Shown: one piece after another, positions 33,475 to 41,377 of the stretch
How the letters are laid out: every line of letters starts with the position of its first letter
How positions within the stretch are numbered: position 1 is the stretch's first letter
Made by a program: the position numbers and the translations under genes
DNA from: Verrucomicrobia subdivision 3 bacterium UBA693
Lineage (GTDB): Bacteria > Verrucomicrobiota > Verrucomicrobiia > Limisphaerales > UBA8199
Assembly (NCBI GenBank): GCA_002298785.1
Contig: DBMR01000110.1
Location: 10,398 to 74,397 of the forward strand
Length of the DNA stretch: 64,000 bases
Direction of reading: 5' to 3'
Notes under the pieces: generated by a model
Database searches by the model: none
The model's input: the letters and a program-made list of their open reading frames with translations, nothing else
Told to the model about the DNA's origin: nothing

Positions 33475-33599
33475 TTCAAGGCCACCATTTCCGTCCCCGC
33501 TTCCAAGATGATCTCCTGGCGGCTCACACCCTTCAGCGGTCCGGTCATCCAGGCAGACGGTTGCCGGTCAATGATCAGGCTCCGGACAATCGTCCACAC
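33471..33599 (-). CDS. Possible short reading frame or gene remnant after the RHS stop
   Basis: In the same frame as the RHS gene and directly after its TAA, 44 further codons stay open and end in TGA that overlaps the amidohydrolase ATG. A GTG at 33599-33597 could start a 42-residue peptide ('IVRSLIIDRQPSAWMTGP', 'SRQEIILEAGTEMVALK'). The C-terminus has the look of a real protein end. I do not recognise it. It may be a small coupled gene or the tail of a gene lost when the RHS end was replaced. Confidence 0.25.
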   Translation of the reverse strand: MWTIVRSLIIDRQPSAWMTGPLKGVSRQEIILEAGTEMVALK

Positions 33600-33605
33600 A
33601 GGCGC

Positions 33606-36600
33606 TTATGGCCAGAAGTATTTACCGAAGCCTTGCAGCCATTCCCACCAACTCTGCGATGGAGGAGTCAGAGGGGTGGTAGGCGGAGGAGTCGGTGCCG
33701 GAGTCGGCGTAGGCGTCGGAGCAGGAGTTGGCGACGGGTTATTTCCGGGCGTCCCACCACTTGCGCCACCTGGCGAGGGTGGGTTCGGTGGCGTGGGGCC
33801 GGAGGGCGACGGGGACGAAGGCAGGGGATCCACCATTTTGGTCAATGAGACCTGCCAATCGCCCGCGGTCTTGGGCTTGGACATCTCATCACCGCAACAG
33901 GGGCAAACGTAAGTGCGTCTGGCTTCCAAAGAAGGTGAAGACCAGGCAAGGCCTCCCGACAATACAATCTGGATATGCAGAATCACCTCATAGGCAGCCG
34001 CCTCGCTTTCAGGACAGTGGCATTTCCATGACTTCACTTTCTTAACGTTCCCGTAGCCCTTGATTTCATAGCCGATGTCGCCGCTTATGCTGATGCCAAG
34101 GTCACCCCCGACCGATAATTTTCCGGCGCCAAATCCTTTGCTGGTCGTGACGGTGTCCCCGTTATGAGTGCCTGCTTTGCAATCTCCGGTAAACGTAAAC
34201 TGAATAGCCGGCAGATTCTGTAACAAGGTTTTGATCAAACCTGGGGGAACAACAGAACCGACGATCGAGCCAGTCAAGCCTAATGGGTCGAAGGTGTCGG
34301 TCGCGTCAAATTCCAATCCGAGTGGGTCGGTCATCCCCTCCGGGCGGTTCAAACAGTAGGGAAACAAAGGCATCAGTCCGACGGGATCCCGGGAAATGAA
34401 CCTGCCCGCGCGAGCTTCGTAAAAACGGTTCCGAAAGTAGTAAAGACCCGACTGGTCATCGTATCTTTGGCCGGTGAAGAAGAAGAAATTGCCATGTTCG
34501 GGGGAGGCGCGTTGCCAGGCTTGGGCGAAATTCAGGGACAAATTCGTATTGTTGGGAAGCGCCGGGAGCACGGTGGCCTCTCCGAAAGCGGTGTAACGGT
34601 AATATTCCAGCGTCTGATTGGGGTTGCCGGCAGCCAGGAGGGCGGTGACGCTGCCGAGATGGTTGGGCAGGAAATAGTAGCATTGGTCGGCGTCGATGTC
34701 CGCGTTGTTCAGGTTGGGGGCGTCCAAAATGCCGTTGCCATTGCGATCAATCGCGGCCAGGAGGTGTTCGTCCAATCGCGGACCGTCCACGTAAATCCGT
34801 TCGAGCGTCGAGGGCGCGTTCGCTGGGGTGGCCCCGGCGTTGAAGAGTCGTTCCTCGACCGTCTTCCAGCCGTCATAGATGAAACGGCGCACCGGCGTAG
34901 TGCTTAGCCCGGAAAGCGTCGCAATGCGTCGTCGGAACGGGTCGTAGCGGTAATTCTGGAGCGGCGTAACGCCGGTGTTCAGGCTGTACAGGCAATTCAT
35001 CGCGTCCCAAGTCGCCCCCGCGGAGACATCCGGCTGGGGGTTGGCACCGGTCACCGGCAGCAGCGGCACAACGGACATGTTTCCCGCGCGGTCGTAGGCG
35101 GGGTTTAGCGCGACGGCATTGCGCGTCAGATTCGTGTATTCATCGGCGGGGTTAATCGCATACACGTCCGTGTTGGTCGCCTGCGGAATAAACGGTCCAC
35201 TGAACGTGGCATGCGTGCGGTCCGAATTGTCATTGTAAGAAAACGTGGTCGCGAAGGAGCTCGGTGGAGTCGAACCAGGCGAGCGGTAGTCAACTCCCGT
35301 CAGCTCATAACGGTGGTTATACCGGTATAGATCGTAAACACCGGCATCGTGCAGCCAGCGTTCGTATAGCGGGTTATTAACAGCGTCATAGGCGTATTGA
35401 AAACCAACGAGCAAGTTGTTGGTCGAGCCGTTCCAGGTGAGCGACGAAAGCCGCCGTTTGGCATCGAAGGAGTTGGTCAACAGCGCGCCATTGCCCAGGA
35501 TTTTGGCTTGGATGCGTCCCGGGCCGAAGTAGTGGTATGTCGCCACACTGGATTTGCCCACATTGAAATATTGGGCGGAAATGGTTTGGATTCGGTTGAG
35601 CGCATCGACTGAGCGGTTGATGGTCAGATCGGCGTTCGCCGCGGCGCTGACTAAAAGATTGGTTTGGTTTCCCTGCAAGTCGTAGCCGTAGTGGAGCGAG
35701 ACTGGCTGCTCCCAGCCATTGGCGAACCCGGAGCCGTCGAGGCGGATCGCCTGCGTTTCGTCGGTCAACCGGCCCAAAGCATCAAAAGCGCGGGTGACGC
35801 TGGCGTAATCATTCGCGGCGTTGGTGCGCAAGTTGCGCGCGTCGTAGCCGAATTGTTCCCGGGTGAGTCCAACCACCCCATTGGTGCGAGTGATGGCGCG
35901 GCTGACCAGACGGCCGCCGGGGTCAAAGCCGCTCGTAAACAACACCTGCCGCTGGTCCTCCACGCTAATGGGATTGGCTTCCGCGTCGTAGCCCGTTTCG
36001 ATCCGGTTGTAAATGCCGCTGGGGCCGTTACTGCTGCCTTCAATCGGGTTGTCCGAATCGGGATAGACCATGCGGATTCTACGGTCAGCATTGTCGAAGG
36101 CGTAACGCGTGACTTGAATCGATGCGGGGTTGGTGGCTGAGGCAAAGGAATGGTCCTCGGTCACGTTGCCATTCATATCATAGACGCGCTCCGAGCGCGA
36201 AAGCGCATTGGGCGCGCCTGAGGTCGGGTCGCCATCGAAGGTCTGGATCAGCGCAATGCGGTTTTGGAAGTCCGGCGTGGTGCGGGTGAAATTGGTGTTG
36301 GCATCCTGGACGAGGCGCGCATTCCCCCTCGAGTCGAATGCGAAAAAGGTATGGTCGTCCAGGCTATTGCCGTTCAAACCCCGAACATGAACTTCCGTTC
36401 GCCGGTTGTTTTCGTCAAAGACGGCAGTGGTGACATAACTCTCCGGTGCACCGGCGGCACCCGGTCCGGCGACCTCGGTTTCGGCCACCTTGATGAGGTT
36501 GCCGTCGGCGTCATAGGTGTTGGTGACGCTATTCCCCAAGGCATCGGTTAGTGAAAGCCGGCGGGCGGCAGCATCGTAGGTGAACGTCGAGGCATTGCCA

Positions 36601-39600
36601 TTGGCATCCAGGGTCTGCGCGGCGCGGGAGCCGGGATCGAGCCTGGTGAGGTAATTTGGATTCGCTGCTGCGGAAGGGTCAATCAGACCGCTTTCATCAC
36701 TGAACAAGTCGGCATCGTTAACCAGTTGATAACTACGATTGGCTTCGTCGAAGCGGTGGTAAGTGCGGCTGAGGACCGGAGTGATGGCGCCGGTAGTCGG
36801 GGACACCGCGCCGACCTGGGTGGTGAGCGCATTTCCCGCGGCGTCATACGCGGCGGTCATTCCGCTCCCGTTCGGATCGGATTGGGCCACCACGCGGTTG
36901 GCGAAATCATAAAACTTGTAAGCGATGTAACCGCGGCCGTCCCGCATTTGTACAGAATTTCCCCTGGAATCATAATTCTGCTGTCGGTAACCGACGAAGC
37001 TCGTGGTGCCGAGGTCCGTCGCCTGTTTTGATACGGGATAGCCTTGGGTGATTTGCGCTCCTGGAGCGACTCCGTAGAAAGTTCTGAAAGGCAGCAACCG
37101 TTCGTCGTAGACCGTAAACTCGCGATTGCCTCTGGGTTTCTGGACGACAATCCGCAGATCGTTGGCATTGTAGGCGTAGCGGGTAACCAGGTCATTGGAG
37201 TGGTTGGCGTCAACGACTTGTCGCTCGGAGAGTAAATTGCCACCGGCATCATAGGTCCTGGAGACATCGACCGCAGGAACGGCAAGGAGCGTGCCGTCAT
37301 AATCCAGGTTTGTGCGGCCGCTCAGCACCATATTCCCCGCGCCGTCGTAGAACCTGCTGGTGGCGTAGCGTACTTGTTGGCCGGTCCAGAGCGTGACCGC
37401 CGGGTCGGTTGTCAAAATCTGTTCCCCGAGATCGTTATATTTATAGTCGGTCACCAAGCCCCGCGGGTCGGTTACCTCCGTCACCATGCCCAGTGCGTTT
37501 ACCCGATAAGCGGTAGTGAGGCTCGTGACCGGATCTGCTGAACCGCTCGCGCCACAGGTGACAGTCGCCAGGTAGCCGCCGAACATTCCGGGCGTATTCA
37601 TATTACCGCCCGTGCTCGTTCCCGCGTAATACGAATAAGTCGTGAGGTCACCATTGGGATCGGTGTAGGAGAGTGGCTGTCCATAAGCGTTGTAGGTCCA
37701 GGACTCGATGATGGTTTGCGGGGCGCTCACGCCGCGCGTCACAGAAGGCGCCGTGTGGCGGGTCACGTTGCCGTAAGCATCGTGCTGGTAAGTATGGAGG
37801 AAATTCAGGCCCGCATAAATCGGGTTCGTATCGTAGGCGCGCGGATCGGTCCGCGTGACCAGGCGCGAGTATTCACCAGACTGTCCGAAGCTTAAGGTCT
37901 GGTACGAGCTGTTGACCTTAATGGAATTGCTACCATCGGTGAAGAGATCCTCAGTTACCTGGCGATTGGCATTGTGGGTGTAAATGTTTCGCGGCCAGTT
38001 GGTCGGGATTCCATTCGTGTCAAAAGCCAGCTTTGCCACGTCCAGGTCGCTAAAGGGTGCGGTCACGATGGCGGCGCTCAAGCAGTCGCAGTCTTGGAGC
38101 CAGCGTTGTTCAAAATAGGCGGGTTCGCCGGGGCGCAGCGCGGCATTGCCTTGGCCGGATTGGGTCCAAGTGACCTTGCGACGCAGTCCGAAGGCGCCCG
38201 CGCCGCCAACGGGGCCACCGAACCGGCTATGGATTTCGTAGTCGGTGATGTTGCCCTCGCGGTCGATCGTGCGTGTGATGAGGTTCATTCCGTCCAGCTT
38301 CCCGAGAGGAATGGGATTGGCCGTCGGAAAGTAAAGGTGGACTTCCGGATTGCCATTGATGTAATTCGTGACCACCCGGCCTTGCGCATCATAGACCCAG
38401 GACTGGGGCACCGCTCCACGATCATCTGTCAGCGAAGTAACGTAGTTGGGATGCAAGGCATCTCCGTAGCCAAACGTCGTGGTCCGTCCCCGGGTCGCCA
38501 ACGCGCCGGGCAGGGTGGTATCAATGACTTCCCCGCCAGCAGGAATCGCGGCATACTGGGTTACGGGGGTAACGACCTGGGCCAGGCGGTTCGAACTGTC
38601 ATATTTAAAAGTCCAGGTGCGTCCGATGTGGTCGGTGAGGCCGGCCAGGAATCCGTTGGTGGTATAGGACAGGTTTTCGGTTTGGCCGAGGTCGGTGGTG
38701 ATGGATTTGAGCAGGCCGGAGGGGTTGTAGGCGAGCACCATGACGTTTCCGTTCGGCTCGGTGATTTGCACGGGATAACCGGGCCCATTGGTTGTCCCCT
38801 GGTAAAACTGGACCGAGAACCCCGAGTAATGGGTCAACTGCCACCGGTGTAAGCTCGGGTAAAGCGTCAAAGTCGATTGAAAGCCGGCGGGCAGTGTCCA
38901 ATTCAAACCATTGGCGGAGGAAATGTTGTAGACTCGCAAATCGGGAGTAACGATCCGGCCAGAATTCGTGGAATTCTGGACGATCATCATGTTGTAACTG
39001 TGGGAGAAACCCTGGCCGACCGGGCCGGCGTAGCCGACGAGCGAGGCCTGCTCCAGCTCAAAATTGAACCCAAGTTTCCGCGTGGGGAACGAAAGTACAG
39101 GATGATGCAAGCGGAGCTTTCCGGTGGCCAGTTCGATGCCCGGGTCGGTGGGAGATAGGCTGTGCGAAAAGAACATCAGGGACGAGTCTTCCGTGCAGCT
39201 ACAGCAGGTGCAAATAACCGGCTCGACCGGACCGGAGTCGTCTATGGCCAGGTTGTTAGGCACAGCAGCGGCGGTGTCGATGCCGGAGGACCTGGCAGCG
39301 ACCATGGTGCTGTTGTAGTCGACCTTGCCATCCGCCGAGACGATCTGCAGTGCCATGCCGACATTGGCAGGGTAAGCAGACATATCCACCGCGAGGGTAT
39401 ACATCCCGACCGTATCGGCATACGTGCGAAAGCTGGCGGGGGTGCTGCCGTTAAAAACGGTTACGGTGAACGTCGAGTTGGGGCCGTACTCGGGGGGCAG
39501 GGTGCCCTGGAAAAGCAACGAATTGCCAGTGTATTGCTGCGAGGTAGAGGGTGCCGGAGTAAGCACCGCCCGGTAAAAGCGGGTGTGGAGCCCCGGGCTG

Positions 39601-39878
39601 TTACTGTCGATGAGGGTGCTGGCACCGATGAAGGTGGCGACGGAAACGAGGCTGGTCCAATCGGTAAGGTTGCTGGAGACCAGCCATTCCAACGCCAGCC
39701 CGCTATTACCGGCGGCGCGCACTTTGAAGAGCCCGTTGGTTAAGCCCGCCTGCCCCAGCGAGACACTGGGCGAGGTTTGGGCCTGGAGCGGGCTCGTGCC
39801 CAACGCCAGCAGGCAGGCCGCCAAGGCTGCAGAAGGGAACGCACCAAGGCAATAACGGAGGAAACATGTTGCATTCAT
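33606..39878 (-). CDS. Giant secreted RHS/YD-repeat protein
   Basis: 2090 residues from the ATG at 39876-39878, with a Sec signal peptide (about 1-34, ending Leu-Gln-Ala-Gln). The N-terminal 220 residues hold a pseudo-Ig-like region, then a cysteine cluster ('VICTCCSCTED', about 221-231). A DUF6531-like start ('PGIELATGKLRLHHPVLSFP') leads into dozens of YD/RHS repeats ('YDAAGN', 'YDARNLRT', 'AFDALGRLTDE', 'FTYDAAARRLSLTDALGN'), which in known structures build a shell. The RHS core ends near 34375 at 'YFRNRFYEARAGRFISRDPVGL'. The last 260 residues are variable: a beta-rich part with paired cysteines ('KSWKCHCPES', 'YVCPCCGDEM') and a Pro/Thr-rich repeat tail. Toxin delivery or surface adhesion are both possible; no immunity gene is recognised. 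Confidence 0.9.
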   Translation of the reverse strand: MNATCFLRYCLGAFPSAALAACLLALGTSPLQAQTSPSVSLGQAGLTNGLFKVRAAGNSGLALEWLVSSNLTDWTSLVSVATFIGASTLIDSNSPGLHTRFYRAVLTPAPSTSQQYTGNSLLFQGTLPPEYGPNSTFTVTVFNGSTPASFRTYADTVGMYTLAVDMSAYPANVGMALQIVSADGKVDYNSTMVAARSSGIDTAAAVPNNLAIDDSGPVEPVICTCCSCTEDSSLMFFSHSLSPTDPGIELATGKLRLHHPVLSFPTRKLGFNFELEQASLVGYAGPVGQGFSHSYNMMIVQNSTNSGRIVTPDLRVYNISSANGLNWTLPAGFQSTLTLYPSLHRWQLTHYSGFSVQFYQGTTNGPGYPVQITEPNGNVMVLAYNPSGLLKSITTDLGQTENLSYTTNGFLAGLTDHIGRTWTFKYDSSNRLAQVVTPVTQYAAIPAGGEVIDTTLPGALATRGRTTTFGYGDALHPNYVTSLTDDRGAVPQSWVYDAQGRVVTNYINGNPEVHLYFPTANPIPLGKLDGMNLITRTIDREGNITDYEIHSRFGGPVGGAGAFGLRRKVTWTQSGQGNAALRPGEPAYFEQRWLQDCDCLSAAIVTAPFSDLDVAKLAFDTNGIPTNWPRNIYTHNANRQVTEDLFTDGSNSIKVNSSYQTLSFGQSGEYSRLVTRTDPRAYDTNPIYAGLNFLHTYQHDAYGNVTRHTAPSVTRGVSAPQTIIESWTYNAYGQPLSYTDPNGDLTTYSYYAGTSTGGNMNTPGMFGGYLATVTCGASGSADPVTSLTTAYRVNALGMVTEVTDPRGLVTDYKYNDLGEQILTTDPAVTLWTGQQVRYATSRFYDGAGNMVLSGRTNLDYDGTLLAVPAVDVSRTYDAGGNLLSERQVVDANHSNDLVTRYAYNANDLRIVVQKPRGNREFTVYDERLLPFRTFYGVAPGAQITQGYPVSKQATDLGTTSFVGYRQQNYDSRGNSVQMRDGRGYIAYKFYDFANRVVAQSDPNGSGMTAAYDAAGNALTTQVGAVSPTTGAITPVLSRTYHRFDEANRSYQLVNDADLFSDESGLIDPSAAANPNYLTRLDPGSRAAQTLDANGNASTFTYDAAARRLSLTDALGNSVTNTYDADGNLIKVAETEVAGPGAAGAPESYVTTAVFDENNRRTEVHVRGLNGNSLDDHTFFAFDSRGNARLVQDANTNFTRTTPDFQNRIALIQTFDGDPTSGAPNALSRSERVYDMNGNVTEDHSFASATNPASIQVTRYAFDNADRRIRMVYPDSDNPIEGSSNGPSGIYNRIETGYDAEANPISVEDQRQVLFTSGFDPGGRLVSRAITRTNGVVGLTREQFGYDARNLRTNAANDYASVTRAFDALGRLTDETQAIRLDGSGFANGWEQPVSLHYGYDLQGNQTNLLVSAAANADLTINRSVDALNRIQTISAQYFNVGKSSVATYHYFGPGRIQAKILGNGALLTNSFDAKRRLSSLTWNGSTNNLLVGFQYAYDAVNNPLYERWLHDAGVYDLYRYNHRYELTGVDYRSPGSTPPSSFATTFSYNDNSDRTHATFSGPFIPQATNTDVYAINPADEYTNLTRNAVALNPAYDRAGNMSVVPLLPVTGANPQPDVSAGATWDAMNCLYSLNTGVTPLQNYRYDPFRRRIATLSGLSTTPVRRFIYDGWKTVEERLFNAGATPANAPSTLERIYVDGPRLDEHLLAAIDRNGNGILDAPNLNNADIDADQCYYFLPNHLGSVTALLAAGNPNQTLEYYRYTAFGEATVLPALPNNTNLSLNFAQAWQRASPEHGNFFFFTGQRYDDQSGLYYFRNRFYEARAGRFISRDPVGLMPLFPYCLNRPEGMTDPLGLEFDATDTFDPLGLTGSIVGSVVPPGLIKTLLQNLPAIQFTFTGDCKAGTHNGDTVTTSKGFGAGKLSVGGDLGISISGDIGYEIKGYGNVKKVKSWKCHCPESEAAAYEVILHIQIVLSGGLAWSSPSLEARRTYVCPCCGDEMSKPKTAGDWQVSLTKMVDPLPSSPSPSGPTPPNPPSPGGASGGTPGNNPSPTPAPTPTPTPAPTPPPTTPLTPPSQSWWEWLQGFGKYFWP

Positions 39879-39891
39879 AGCTTGACCCGTT

Positions 39892-39956
39892 TGTCCGCCG
39901 GGACACACCTTGCGCGAGGGTTCCTTGGCTCCGAGTGGCTAATTCTATACATTAGC
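39892..39956 (-). promoter_or_regulatory. Two inverted repeats in the RHS upstream region
   Basis: TGTCC-GCCG-GGACA (39892-39905) lies 14 bases before the RHS start codon. GCTAAT-TCTATAC-ATTAGC (39938-39956) surrounds a minus-strand TATAGA (39949-39944) that could be a -10 element. A good -35 is not seen. The second repeat could be an operator over the promoter. Confidence 0.3.
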
Positions 39957-40001
39957 ACATCTGTGCTGAGGAGCAAGTGGAAAGCGTGCAAATCTGTTTT
40001 T

Positions 40002-40370
40002 GTGACTCGGCCGCTCCCCTGCAGGTTCGAAGCGAGTGTTGTTTTTGATGATCGCTACGTGTTCGGAAGAAGCCATCTCGACGGCTTCGGATTTACCGAC
40101 AAGGCGGGGTATGAGGGCTGGCAGTTTCCCCACATCGTCGACGGCGACCTGAAGAAATGGAAAAATGATTACGATGCGGTGATTGAGCGTTGGATGCTGG
40201 CAACCAATTTGTTGACGCTTGGGAAGGCGCAACGACTCGCCGAAGATGCTATGCGATCCGCAGGGTTAGACCTTAAGGGGTTGGGGTTCAGGAGACCGGC
40301 CGTGAAGGAGCAAATGACTTGGACGGAGGGCATGGGCCCCTATCAAACTAAACGCTTGGAAGAAAGCTGA
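40002..40370 (+). pseudogene. Probable 5'-truncated hypothetical gene
   Basis: The frame from a GTG at 40002 reads as sensible protein for 122 residues ('VVFDDRYVFGRSHLDGFGF', 'YEGWQFPHIVDGDLKKWKNDY', 'LGKAQRLAEDAMRSAGLDLKGLGFRRP') but has no good start or ribosome-binding site, and upstream codons in frame run into the RHS promoter. I do not recognise the family. It ends inside the 3' end of the PIN toxin gene on the other strand (23-base overlap). The 5' part may have been lost on insertion of the RHS gene. Confidence 0.35.
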
Positions 40371-40749
40371 CCTTCAGGTTCCTGACCTTATGGAGCGGTT
40401 TGCCCGGCTTCTCCGCTGTGATGAATTCGTCGCACCCAAGTGGTTTTGCGGCGGCAACATGGATTGCGTCCACGGCGGTCAAGGGGACCAATCTGGCCTC
40501 GGACAAAGCGTCCTGCACCAGCTCTTCATCTGCCTCGCGCCATTCGGTCACTCTCTCGAAGAAAGCCTCCAAGAATGCCAACTCGGCTTTGCGTTTGTGA
40601 AAAGTGGGCTGGGGCAGCAATTCGAGCTTGAGAAAAGTGGCCGCCACAAACTCGCGTTCCGGATCTTCCAGCAATCTCGCCGTTTTGTCGCCATCCACGC
40701 CTTGAACAGCTTGAATCAGCACCGAACTATCCAGGTAAGTGCGTTTCAT
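40348..40749 (-). CDS. PIN-domain toxin of a type II toxin-antitoxin pair
   Basis: 133 residues. 'MKRTYLDSSVLIQAVQG' carries the first PIN aspartate (Asp7), 'FLKLELLPQPTF' the Glu, and 'LTAVDAIHVAAAKPLGCDEFITAEKPG' the third Asp (in Val-Asp-Ala-Ile-His) and the final strand, where Glu-Lys stands for the common Asp-Lys. Second PIN toxin in the window and not closely similar to the one at 31535. Overlaps its antitoxin by ATGA. Confidence 0.88.
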   Translation of the reverse strand: MKRTYLDSSVLIQAVQGVDGDKTARLLEDPEREFVAATFLKLELLPQPTFHKRKAELAFLEAFFERVTEWREADEELVQDALSEARLVPLTAVDAIHVAAAKPLGCDEFITAEKPGKPLHKVRNLKVSFLPSV

Positions 40750-40994
40750 CGCTCCCCTCTGCGGGCAGCCATTTCCTGGCGCACTTCCTCGAGCGAGAGC
40801 AACTTCCCGCCCGCTCTTTGATATTCCGCTCGGGCCGCCAATAACTTGCGACCGAGTGCGGTTTGCGGCCTGGCCGGTTGCGCCGCCTCGCGCAGCAGTT
40901 TCTCATTGATGGCGTTCCTCACCCATGCGCTGCGGTCCTTCTTGGCGCACAGGGCCGAATGCGCTTCCGCCGGCAGACGAATAGTCACTGACAT
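40746..40994 (-). CDS. Ribbon-helix-helix-like antitoxin
   Basis: 82 residues from the ATG at 40992-40994; an in-frame ATG at 41010-41012 would add six residues but would place translation start within the predicted operator. The N-terminal 'MSVTIRLPAEAHSALCAKKDRSAWVRNAINEKLLRE' has a beta-strand then two helices, like CopG/ribbon-helix-helix antitoxins. The Arg/Glu-rich C-terminus would bind the PIN toxin encoded immediately downstream. Confidence 0.78.
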   Translation of the reverse strand: MSVTIRLPAEAHSALCAKKDRSAWVRNAINEKLLREAAQPARPQTALGRKLLAARAEYQRAGGKLLSLEEVRQEMAARRGER

Positions 40995-41001
40995 CAATCC
41001 C

Positions 41002-41047
41002 GTCTTACTCATATGGTAAGACTAAGATTGGAAAGACGTGGTCGCAA
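41002..41047 (-). promoter_or_regulatory. Operator palindrome and possible promoter of the RHH-PIN toxin-antitoxin operon
   Basis: GTCTTAC-TCATATG-GTAAGAC (41002-41022) is a perfect seven-base inverted repeat. On the minus strand a weak promoter reads TTGCGA (41047-41042), 17 bases, TAGTCT (41024-41019); the -10 lies inside the repeat. Ribbon-helix-helix antitoxins repress their own promoter at such sites. Confidence 0.45.
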
Positions 41048-41377
41048 GGTTAATACAGCGACCTCCCACGGGCCATAAAGCTCGTCTGATGTCCACCAAT
41101 TTACGGACGCCATCCCCATCGGAGGAACAATTCCGCGTTGTGGTATAGAGCATCACGATTGCACCATTTAGATAGCGTGTCAGTAGCCTGAAGGCATCAT
41201 CCGAAAGCATTTTTTCACAACTACTGGGTTATTTGGCGCAAATCGGGGGAGACGGTTGCTTTCATTGACTTCGTTGAACCGACTAACACCATCGATGCCG
41301 AAGGTGTGAAGGTGGAGGAACAAGATTGGCGAAAATTGGCTGGGAAAATTCCGCTTTTGTCTTGGGAGTGGTCGAAT
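41023..41377. other. Intergenic region without a recognised gene
   Basis: 355 bases between the toxin-antitoxin operon and the exported oxidoreductase gene. Apart from the weak toxin-antitoxin promoter at its left edge, I see no gene, strong hairpin or repeat. Open frames that cross it lack family-like sequence. Confidence 0.5.

Noticed and set aside
32671..33912. 413-codon plus-strand frame over the amidohydrolase and RHS ends
   Set aside because: It lies antisense to two well-supported genes and has no family-like sequence.
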